Shown here piece by piece: positions 37,477 through 47,454 of a DNA stretch of 64,000 nt. The notes under the pieces are model-generated. The model saw nothing but the letters and a program-made list of their open reading frames with translations. It was not told the DNA's origin and ran no database searches. Position 1 is the first letter of the stretch. The number at the start of each line of letters is the position of its first letter. The stretch is from Neckera pumila (taxonomy: Eukaryota > Streptophyta > Bryopsida > Hypnales > Neckeraceae). The translations under genes and the position numbers were made by a program. The stretch lies in NCBI GenBank assembly GCA_963969595.1, contig OZ018411.1, positions 24,178,545 to 24,242,544 of the forward strand. The letters are read 5' to 3'.

Positions 37477-40308
37477 ATGAAGAAGAAACTGGATACACGC
37501 TTTCCGGCTGTAAGTGTACAAACCCTATCACTTTGAAAGAAAATATTGCTTTTGGGCTTTGAGATGACGAAATACTGAACTGAAAAGCGAACCTTCGACA
37601 GCAGATGGATGAGAGTGACAGAGAGGCAAGTATGATGTGAGCTTGGGTTTGGGTTTGGGCTGTTATCGCAAGAGTGTATGTCCTTACGTAAACGCCTTTA
37701 GAGTTTAGATATGGCATACGAGTAATGATTGAAGAAGATGGACCGCTTTTCCAGGTTCTGTTCTGGTCATCTACCACCGACGGCCGGTAGAGAGAGCTCC
37801 TGTTCTCTTTGTCGAAGTCGGTGGAATACCGGTCTTGCCGAAAGATGCCTGTGCAGCCGCTCGAGCGAGGAAAGCTCTATAGAATGTCAGCGGCTTGCAC
37901 TAGCTTCATATTTGGTCGTCAATTTTCGGAAATGAAACTGTAAGTTGCGAGTCATGATTGCGGGAGAAAAACCTCAGAGAATGATTTTGGGGTTGTGCTG
38001 GGACGGGTTTTCCCGGTGATCTGTCACGAGCTTTGGAAGTAGGAGGCCGATGTGTGGTGATTTTTCGGGGAGTTCTGTTTGAAGGGTGGGGCGTGGTTTA
38101 GCATAGACGAGTCGATGTTTTATGCAGTGAGCTCGCGAGCTGCGCTTATTTTTTTGGTTACCACATTATTCCTCGAACATGAAGTTTATTTCTTACGTGG
38201 AATGGAAAAGCACATTTCTTGCTTCACCGCACGTATTCTGTCTTTGGGAGGAGAGATGTAGCGCTTCTAAGTTATCATCCAAGTAACAGCGAGAGTGAAT
38301 AACCTCCTTTCCTCTGTCTCAGGCACGGATAAAAAAGATTATGCAAGCCGATGAAGAGGTGGGGAAGATCGCTATGGCGACACCGGTGTTGATCTGTATG
38401 TTCCTCTAAGCCTTATCTCTCTTCGTAAACTCTCCTCGGGTGACCGATCTGGAAGGCGCTTGGTGCTTACAAGGATGTTTGGCTTGATGGTTGAAGCCAG
38501 TGGAACATGCTCCTTCCGGTTTTTCCTTCTCTTGAGGTGTGGTAGGAAGTGAATAGCGTTTTTTCCCGTTTCGTTTTATGCATCCACAACGGGGAGCTGA
38601 TGAAGTCAGTGGGCAGTGGTGGCAGGTTGTCACTGCCGTACATTGTGTTTCCAGGCGTCATGCACGGTCCGAGACTTTGTGACTGATTAGTCATAAGGTC
38701 AAGACTGCACTCCCAAGTCCTCGTGCTAGCAATATCTGTACGTAGCTGATGAAACGTTGTTTAGCTTGTAAATGAGTCTTCCGGCTGTTTTACGGTATTC
38801 CAGAGTTTAACACCCGGAGTTTCTCTTTTTTGGTGCAGCTAAAGCTTTGGAGCTGTTTCTTCAGAACCTCTGCGACAAAACTTATGAGATCACTCTTCGG
38901 AGGGGCGCAAAGACTATGAGTTCGATCCACTTGTAAGTGACGGCGCGTCTGTCTTTGCTTGTGAGGGTTGTGTGGAACGATGTTTACCGTCGTCGAAGCC
39001 TCCATTCGTTTCTTTTCCACTTGGAAAGTGGTACCTGAACTCTTTCATGTGGATTTGACGGTGTACTCGTTTGAGAGAAACTATTGTTTCTCTCGTCGTA
39101 AGTGAGTTCGTCGAGAAATTAGAGTACTCTAATCCTGATTTATTTATTTCCCGTGTTGACCCCGCAGGAAACAGTGTGTTCAGACGAACAGTGTTTTTGA
39201 CTTTCTTCAAGAGATTGTTTCGAAGGTTCCCGACATCGGGCCCGAATCTTACCATGATGAGAGGAATCCTGGAAGGAGGAGGTATGCGGTGTTTCAGGTT
39301 CCATGGCTTTGGAGTCATTGCCTCAGATGTGAATCTTCTTGTGGTATCTGATCCTGTTGGTTTGTATTGCTGAAACGTACCTGCCGTGTTGGTCGCCAGT
39401 GGGCTCGAGCTCTTGGGACTCCCTTTGTTGTTGATGTTCCCATCCGGGAATGTTTGCGGTGGAGCCAAATGTGTCCGCCTTTGATGAGTCATATGATAAC
39501 CTGTTTTTGGCTGTCGTCTTTGTGCAGAAAGCAGTCCGATGGGGATGACAGCGACGAGGAGGAGGTGGTGAAACGGCCGAAAGCGGTATGTGGTTTCTTC
39601 GCTCTGTCTGTATCCTTTCCGAGCACTGGCACTCCTGCATGCACATCACTTTTTTGTGAACGTGCTTTGCGCTTCTGCGTTTCTACGGTTTTGGTGGTAT
39701 CTGTGAGATGTTTTCAGGGATGGTACTCCAGCCTTGAACATTGAGAAATCCGCATCGGCTGGAAGGTCTGCCATTTTCGAGACGCTTATAGGGTTGACCT
39801 GTGTGTGCAGGAGGTTCAATCCACTTCAGGTCGAGGTCGAGGACGAGGCCGGGGTAGAGGGCGGGGAAGAGGGAGAGGGTCCAACGGGACTGCAAGTGCG
39901 CGCACGAACGGGGTTGAGAAAGCGGAAGATTCCGAAGATGCAGAAATGGATACGGGCTCACCGTCCTCTGACCAAGCGGCTGATGTAATTTTAGACCCTA
40001 TAGATCATAAACCCAAACCGGAGGCCGTCAGCGCGGATGCTACTCCCACTTCGTCCGGCCCTTCATCTAGATCTCCGAAGGTCCTTGGATTTGATTTGAA
40101 CATGGATTTGGACGAGAATGGCGAAATAGCTCCCGAAGCCCCTGCGAAAGAGGAGGAGGAGCAAGAGTTGGACGGGCCTCCCAAAGATTCGGATGTAGAT
40201 AGTGAGAATGTCTTAGGGGTCACACTGCCTGTACAAGGGGTCGAAGGTCGCCCCTCCGTGCATCCCGATGAGGACGATTATGACTGTGAAGATGAAGAAG
40301 ATGGTTAG
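37477..40308 (+). CDS. NC2-alpha / DRAP1 (NF-YC11-type) corepressor subunit, left copy
   Basis: Exons 37477-37509, 38323-38395, 38839-38932, 39168-39281, 39528-39585 and 39811-40308 sum to 870 nt (289 residues plus stop) with consistent phases. Residues 1-90 are an H2A/NF-YC-like histone fold: MKKKLDTRFPAARIKKIMQ, VGKIAMATPVLISKALELFL, then CDKTYEITLRRGAKTMSSIH. This matches the DRAP1/NC2-alpha family, which pairs with NC2-beta (Dr1), binds TBP on DNA and blocks TFIIA/TFIIB entry. The C-terminal part has an acidic stretch, an RG repeat (131-147), a DLN sequence (219-221) and an acidic tail. Start choice: MKKKLDTRFP is the usual family start. The gene is duplicated tail-to-tail with 47455-50286. 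It may lack part of its promoter. Confidence 0.95.
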
Positions 40309-40978
40309 CTAGGTTGCTGTGCTTTCGTGACTGCCATGTGTGATTCTCGTGGCTTTTGCTTTACTGACTACACTGACCGCTTGTATGGAACACTCTTGGG
40401 GTTGATTCATCCCCTGCGACTACATTTTACAAATGTAAATACAATCCTTCTTCACAGCGTCGGGTCGTTGTGCTTTGGTTGAGGGACGATCTGAATTTGT
40501 TTGTTATAAGTTATTACAGAAGGTGGTGAGCTTTTTATGTTAGATAAGCGTTCATATTTAAGAGTTTTGGCCTCCTGGGTGTAAATCACTGACGGAATTG
40601 ATGACCCATTCTAGTAATCCTGCGGTGGCCAGAAGGTGGAAGTGGGAAAGCTGCAAGCCCAGTATAGTGACTTTTTATTTCCCCTTCAATTACCGCGTGC
40701 GAAATGTTGTGGGCAGAATCGCCATGTGGGATTTCGCACAAACAAAACATAAGATATGGAACACGGTACACCAAATACAGGACATGAAATGAACGCTACA
40801 CTACTAACAATTATTTTTAGTGTTACCCCTAGACTAATTGGTTTAGAAAAGCTCTACACTTTTACTCTCTGATGCACACTTTTACCAACTATGTTTATGG
40901 AGACCCTCCTCTTTGAATATTGTTGATATCAATGTTCTTGATAGAATTATTCATGAAGATTAAAAACTTAGAGCATTT
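40309..40978 (+). other. 3' region of NC2-alpha, left copy
   Basis: Downstream of the stop there is a moderately GC-rich 3' untranslated segment followed by AT-rich DNA up to the TTAA element at 40983. A 64-codon frame at 40598-40792 has no motif. The exact poly(A) site cannot be told. Confidence 0.5.
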
Positions 40979-40982
40979 TTAA

Positions 40983-41908
40983 CCCCTGAAGTCTCATTGT
41001 CCCCTCGAGGATAGAATGGATTTGGGCAAACTCCTACGGTCTCAATATTTGTTGTAATTTTCTGAATTTTATTTGTGAAGATAGAAAAACACATTAGCTT
41101 TCCAAAAATATAAGTTTTATTTCAATCGGAGTCCGGGAGAAAAAGTTATAGCACAAAATGTCCTATTTTTAGTTCGGTGGGTAGAAAAAAATCCTCCCAA
41201 AAACTTAAAATTTGAAATTAATTTTTTTTTCCCGTATAGATTATACTTTTATCTATATGAAAAGCTTTGATTCCTTCTATTTGGATTTGTCATATGAAAG
41301 TTATGGACAATCTTGTCTTTCGAGCAACCAAAGCATCTTCTTGAAAGAATAATTTGTAGTATTCATTTCTGACCTCAATTTTCACAATTTTTCCACAAAA
41401 GAAGTTTTACAAGGCTAATATCTCTTGCTAGAACAATCTCACTATTGGGATTAGTGTATTTCAATTCCATCTTAGAGCTATAATTAACAATTTCGATTTT
41501 CTTTCAATTTTGAACTTGCTTCTACTTAACAAATTTTTAATGAGTAAAAACCAAGTGTGTTTTTAAAAACAAACAAACCCTAGACTCTCCATTCAACTCT
41601 TCATCATATGAAATTAGAAATTTAAAATCAATAGAGCAAAAAATTTAAGTTATGAAGGTTCAAAGACAAAAATGTTGTTGAGCAAGGTACCCCAAACTTG
41701 TTTCTTTCACTTTAAATGCAAATATCTTGCAATCTACACGGTCAAAGTTTCTAGAATTTCTTCCACACATTCTTACACTAATCTAGTATAAGATCCTACG
41801 ATGAGATATGCAAAAATAATATCATTTAAATTTTCCTTTTGCTCTTTGCTATAGAAATGGTAGTTTTGAGTGGTTTTTGATGGAAAAGAGGCCTTGGGAC
41901 TTTAGGGG
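40983..41908. mobile_element. TTAA-flanked element, copy C (926 bp, left arm)
   Basis: TTAA at 40979-40982, then CCCCTGAAGTCTCATTGTCC; the right end is CTTGGGACTTTAGGGG followed by TTAA at 41909-41912. It lies in the orientation opposite to copy B and the same as copy G. Because it sits in the palindrome arm it was duplicated with the gene (mirror copy 45855-46780). It is non-coding. Confidence 0.85.
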
Positions 41909-42061
41909 TTAAAACCAGCTAGTATGGATATTACTAAATACCATTATTAGTGCAGTGATGTTTTTTGACGTTGTAGTTCTTTTTGTCTAAAACAATCCAA
42001 ACAAAATAGAGGCCAAACAAAGTCAATTCATAAAATTTAAATGTATTAAGGAAAATCTATT

Positions 42062-42240
42062 AAATTTGAAAGAAAGAAATGGATTCTCTTGCCATTATAA
42101 CATTTTTGAACTTCAAGGGAAGGACCTTTTTCTTCCATGAATCAAAGCTTTTTTTTGCACTATAAAATACCTTGAGTGCAAGTTTGTATTGTGGGTCATT
42201 GTATTAAGTCCCTTCTGTCGGGAATTATTTAGATTCTAAA
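42062..42240 (+). repeat. Diverged direct repeat, unit 1 (in palindrome arm)
   Basis: This segment (GAAAGAAAGAAATGGATT..., TTCCATGAATCAA, CACTATAAAA, AAGTCCCTT) has a clearly diverged copy in the same orientation at 42910-43085 in the spacer. The divergence is far greater than between the two palindrome arms, so this duplication is older. Confidence 0.7.
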
Positions 42241-42573
42241 GGACCAGCATGCATTTTGGGGCTAGAGAGCAATTGGGCAAGTATATACACTATTTTTCCT
42301 AACATTTGGAAATATGAGTAAAAAACTATGGCCTATTATGTTATTTTTTTTTCGTGAATGGGCTATCCGAGTAGTTTAAAAAAATCTCTTTTTTCCTAAA
42401 CAAAAATTTGAAATTTGTTTTGTAGAGTTACATATACGTGGAAAGCTTTGAATCATTCCGTTTTTATCAATGAGTCAAAAGTTATGAGGAGGTTTTGCTT
42501 GCAGGTAGTTGTTGGGATTCTCTACTCTAAAATAAATATTGAAGTCCTTTATTTTACTCGATTTTCATATTTT

Positions 42574-42901
42574 TTGGTAGACTTTAAACTTACATCTTCA
42601 ACATAATATAACTTAAATTCAAAGTTTGTAGTTCAAAAGATTTCCACAAATGGCGGTCAAAGTCATCTGAAATTGCAGATCAGTGTTCAAAAAACTTTTT
42701 TTTTCAACTTTGAATAATAATTTCTTGTATTCTTTAAGGTCAAACTTCATGAAAATTTTACCACATGATCTTTGACAAGTGAAGTACAAGATCCTATGGT
42801 TAGATTCTAATTTTTTTTTTTTTTGTGTACTTTGATGAATGCAGCCAAAATGGCAGTTTTGAGTGTTTTTTGACAGAAAAATGGCCTTGGGACTTTAGGG
42901 G
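42574..42901. mobile_element. TTAA-flanked element D, part lying in the spacer
   Basis: The right end, CCTTGGGACTTTAGGGG plus TTAA (42902-42905), and the inner text ATGGCAGTTTTGAGTG belong to the subfamily of copy B read backwards. Left of 42573 the sequence switches to the subfamily of copy E (44677 on). The element is thus a chimera, and the switch point is exactly the inner edge of the palindrome arm. Confidence 0.8.
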
Positions 42902-42909
42902 TTAAAAAA

Positions 42910-43085
42910 GAAAGAAAGAAATGGATTTGCTTGACAGTATAACATTCTTGAACTTCAAGACAAGGGTCTTTTGCTTTCCATGAATCAAGGCTCTTTTTGG
43001 CACTATAAAACATCTTGAGTATAAGCTTATATTGTGCGTCACTATAATAAGTCCCTTTATTAGCAACTATTTTATCTTGCTAGAC
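42910..43085 (+). repeat. Diverged direct repeat, unit 2 (in spacer)
   Basis: This is the partner of 42062-42240, in the same orientation and with many substitutions. It is followed by AT-rich spacer DNA without recognisable genes. Confidence 0.7.
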
Positions 43086-44228
43086 CTATTGATGACTTGG
43101 GAGGCCAATGATACTTATTACCCCTAGGAGGCAGGTGAAAACATTTTTTATTCCAGTATTGTTTTGAGGACTTGATGGAGTACATTTGTGGGATTCTTTT
43201 TGTTTAAAGTATTGTTGGTGTTTTTATTTAGGGTGATGGCTAATTCTTGGATGACCTGCATGTAGAGTATTTTGGCAACTTTTAAGCTCTTTATTCTTGT
43301 TATGAACTTGAGGCGTAGAAATGTTTAAAATTTTTTTTTTAGCCAAACCGTTGTAATGAAGTATACGCTTCTATTCTAATTTTGAATTTAAAATAAGTCC
43401 TAAATTTGACTATTTTATTGCAATTTGCAATTTGGATTTATAATCACAATCCATTGATTTTTTGATTATAGAAAGACATCGTATATGTTTTTGTACCATG
43501 ATATTTACACTATTATATACACCTTTGGAGAGATTTCCAAATCTTTTTAGATAATTTTTGTATTTGATATGATTTTTTTGCACTTTTTTTATTCAAAATA
43601 TCATAGTGATTTCAAGTTTTCACAAAAGCATCTGAAAATTTTATGACTTATAGATGACTTGTGGTGTCATCTCTAAAATATAAAAAAGATAAAATTTCAA
43701 TGATAAATAGTAGCATCATGCAAGTTTGTAAAGTGTTAAGATTTTGTAATTCAAAATTGTGATCTTTGAATGGGGAGTCCTCTCCAAATGGGAAGTCAAA
43801 GGGGTCCTTCTATTGTGAGATAGAATTACGTCATTAGATGAATTTAGTCTTGTTTTGATTTGTTCATTCAACTTCAATTAAGTCTCAAAAATTACAACCC
43901 TCCAAGACCAAGGTAGTCACCAATATATTTTGATTATTGAATGAGCAAGTGTGTTTTTGGTTTATGGGATTCACAATGACAATGAAGTTATCCACCAAAC
44001 CTATTAGGTCTCCATCATCCTTACAATGTTGTTCTTTGTTTCTAGAGTTCACAATGAAGTTATCTAGCAAACCTTTTAGGTCTCGATCATCCTTACAACG
44101 TTTAAAATACCTGCAAGTTCAAGTGTTCTAATGCCAAGCTTCATATAAAGCCAAGGGTTCTTGTCTTGAACATTTCAAAAGAGTTGTTATTTAATACAAT
44201 TTTGGATAAAGCAATGTATTTGAAGGGG
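43086..44228. other. Central spacer of the palindrome
   Basis: AT-rich DNA without a supported gene. The symmetry centre of the palindrome falls at about 43881-43882. Just right of it a block of about 48 bp (AATGAAGTTATC...CATCCTTACAA) is repeated once, near 43981 and near 44052. Confidence 0.6.
43981..44101 (+). repeat. Two-unit direct repeat (period ~71 bp)
   Basis: CAATGAAGTTATC-CAAACCT-TTAGGTCTC-ATCATCCTTACAA occurs twice with a few substitutions. It lies in the unique spacer close to the centre of the palindrome. Confidence 0.7.
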
Positions 44229-44475
44229 AAGTGCTAGTATGTGAGCATAGAATCTACGAGCCCATGAATCTAGGAGTCTATATTATAGACAAGCTCTATA
44301 ATTATAGTTGTTTAAATTATAGATACCTATAGTATAGATTCTTTCCATGTTATAGGAGTATACCTATGTTGTAAACAAATATGTTACAAACAGCTTCAAA
44401 TGGTTGTAGGAACATACCTAAAATGAGGTTCAAAGATTGTAGCATCATGCTTCTATAGTCATGCGCCAGTATCAT
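44229..44475. mobile_element. Dispersed repeat / MITE, copy 2 of the 34883 family
   Basis: This segment aligns along its length with 34883-35112, including TCTATATTATAGAC and CAAATGGTTGTAGG. The ends form an imperfect inverted repeat. It lies in the spacer, so it is present once in this locus. Confidence 0.5.
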
Positions 44476-44676
44476 TAATAATTGAAGAGGACATAACTAC
44501 CAGAATTTCTTAATTTTTTTGCACAATGCAAAGGTAGTAGCATTGCGCCTTTATATTTCTAGAAAAAGCACAAATGGAAAAAACAATGAACAAAATATAA
44601 AGATTTCTTTTTCCCCGTCTCCTAGAGTTACTAAATATCCTTGGCCTCCCAAGTCTTCTAGGTCTTCTAGGATTAA

Positions 44677-45470
44677 CCCCTAAAGTTCCATAACTATGTT
44701 TTCACTGAAATCGCTTGATAATTGCCATTTTTAATACAAATATCAAATTTTCCAAAAAGAACTTTTGTTGACACATGTAAACGTAAGATCTTGTAGCATG
44801 CTAACTTGAGAACATGTGGTAAAAATTTCAGAAACTTCCACTGTGATGATAGCAAGTTATAAGCAATCAAATTCACTAAAATCATTTTTCTGGCCCTGCA
44901 AAAAACAAGGCAGCTGCACTTCACAAGCTCACTTTTCTTTGCAAAAATGTACAAAATGGTGGTGCTTCTTTGGATTATTTTTCCTAGACAAGTTGGATCA
45001 ATATGCTTGAAAATTTTCAGATCATTTGCAATTTTACAACATATAGGAAAAATAATAAATAGACAGTACTAGAGAATGATTCAAAATACTAAATTGTTAA
45101 GAATTTAATTATGGAATTGAAAAATGCCAATCCCAATGGTTGCAATGTTGTAATAAATATTCTACATCTTAGGATTTTACTTATTTCACAAAATATGAAA
45201 ATCGAGTAAAATAAAGGACTTCAATATTTATTTTAGAGTAGAGAATCCCAACAACTACCTGCAAGCAAAACCTCCTCATAACTTTTGACTCATTGATAAA
45301 AACGGAATGATTCAAAGCTTTCCACGTATATGTAACTCTACAAAACAAATTTCAAATTTTTGTTTAGGAAAAAAGAGATTTTTTTAAACTACTCGGATAG
45401 CCCATTCACGAAAAAAAAATAACATAATAGGCCATAGTTTTTTACTCATATTTCCAAATGTTAGGAAAAA
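44677..45470. mobile_element. TTAA-flanked element E, right end lost or diverged
   Basis: TTAA at 44673-44676 is followed by CCCCTAAAGTTCCATAACTA. The body aligns with copy A (13996-14931), for example GGCAGCTGC-CTTCACAAG and CAAGTTGGA. Similarity fades near 45470 and no CTTTAGGGG end was found. The inner edge of the right palindrome arm (45190) falls inside this element. Confidence 0.75.
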
Positions 45471-45854
45471 TAGTGTATATACTTGCCCAATTGCTCTCTA
45501 GCCCCAAAATGCATGCTGGTCCTTTAGAATCTAAATAATTCCCGACAGAAGGGACTTAATACAATGACCCACAATACAAACTTGCACTCAAGGTGTTTTA
45601 TAGTGCAAAAAAAAGCTTTGATTCATGGAAGAAAAAGGTCCTTCCCTTGAAGTTCAAAAATGTTATAATGGCAAGAGAATCCATTTCTTTCTTTCAAATT
45701 TAATAGATTTTCCTTAATACATTTAAATTTTATGAATTGACTTTGTTTGGCCTCTATTTTGTTTGGATTGTTTTAGACAAAAAGAACTACAACGTCAAAA
45801 AACATCACTGCACTAATAATGGTATTTAGTAATATCCATACTAGCTGGTTTTAA

Positions 45855-46780
45855 CCCCTAAAGTCCCAAGGCCTCTTTTCCATCAAAAACCACTCAAAAC
45901 TACCATTTCTATAGCAAAGAGCAAAAGGAAAATTTAAATGATATTATTTTTGCATATCTCATCGTAGGATCTTATACTAGATTAGTGTAAGAATGTGTGG
46001 AAGAAATTCTAGAAACTTTGACCGTGTAGATTGCAAGATATTTGCATTTAAAGTGAAAGAAACAAGTTTGGGGTACCTTGCTCAACAACATTTTTGTCTT
46101 TGAACCTTCATAACTTAAATTTTTTGCTCTATTGATTTTAAATTTCTAATTTCATATGATGAAGAGTTGAATGGAGAGTCTAGGGTTTGTTTGTTTTTAA
46201 AAACACACTTGGTTTTTACTCATTAAAAATTTGTTAAGTAGAAGCAAGTTCAAAATTGAAAGAAAATCGAAATTGTTAATTATAGCTCTAAGATGGAATT
46301 GAAATACACTAATCCCAATAGTGAGATTGTTCTAGCAAGAGATATTAGCCTTGTAAAACTTCTTTTGTGGAAAAATTGTGAAAATTGAGGTCAGAAATGA
46401 ATACTACAAATTATTCTTTCAAGAAGATGCTTTGGTTGCTCGAAAGACAAGATTGTCCATAACTTTCATATGACAAATCCAAATAGAAGGAATCAAAGCT
46501 TTTCATATAGATAAAAGTATAATCTATACGGGAAAAAAAAATTAATTTCAAATTTTAAGTTTTTGGGAGGATTTTTTTCTACCCACCGAACTAAAAATAG
46601 GACATTTTGTGCTATAACTTTTTCTCCCGGACTCCGATTGAAATAAAACTTATATTTTTGGAAAGCTAATGTGTTTTTCTATCTTCACAAATAAAATTCA
46701 GAAAATTACAACAAATATTGAGACCGTAGGAGTTTGCCCAAATCCATTCTATCCTCGAGGGGACAATGAGACTTCAGGGG
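45855..46780. mobile_element. TTAA-flanked element C', mirror of copy C
   Basis: This is the inverted duplicate of 40983-41908, with the same CCCCTAAAGTCCCAAGG and CTTCAGGGG ends and TTAA on both sides. It was copied as part of the palindrome and is not an independent insertion. Confidence 0.85.
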
Positions 46781-47454
46781 TTAAAAATGCTCTAAGTTTT
46801 TAATCTTCATGAATAATTCTATCAAGAACATTGATATCAACAATATTCAAAGAGGAGGGTCTCCATAAACATAGTTGGTAAAAGTGTGCATCAGAGAGTA
46901 AAAGTGTAGAGCTTTTCTAAACCAATTAGTCTAGGGGTAACACTAAAAATAATTGTTAGTAGTGTAGCGTTCATTTCATGTCCTGTATTTGGTGTACCGT
47001 GTTCCATATCTTATGTTTTGTTTGTGCGAAATCCCACATGGCGATTCTGCCCACAACATTTCGCACGCGGTAATTGAAGGGGAAATAAAAAGTCACTATA
47101 CTGGGCTTGCAGCTTTCCCACTTCCACCTTCTGGCCACCGCAGGATTACTAGAATGGGTCATCAATTCCGTCAGTGATTTACACCCAGGAGGCCAAAACT
47201 CTTAAATATGAACGCTTATCTAACATAAAAAGCTCACCACCTTCTGTAATAACTTATAACAAACAAATTCAGATCGTCCCTCAACCAAAGCACAACGACC
47301 CGACGCTGTGAAGAAGGATTGTATTTACATTTGTAAAATGTAGTCGCAGGGGATGAATCAACCCCAAGAGTGTTCCATACAAGCGGTCAGTGTAGTCAGT
47401 AAAGCAAAAGCCACGAGAATCACACATGGCAGTCACGAAAGCACAGCAACCTAG

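Larger units (their letters stand above)
36495..42573 (+). repeat. Left arm of a 6.08-kb near-perfect inverted repeat
   Basis: Every base x in this arm pairs with base 87763-x in 45190-51268. All open frames in one arm occur with identical translation in the other. Homology starts at 36495 (36494 is g where the partner strand would need a) and ends at 42573, where TTTT followed by GGTAG diverges from TTT followed by GTGAAA. I found one mismatch in the parts compared: t42168 against g45595, where c would pair. The arm contains the NC2-alpha gene and TTAA element C. Confidence 0.96.
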
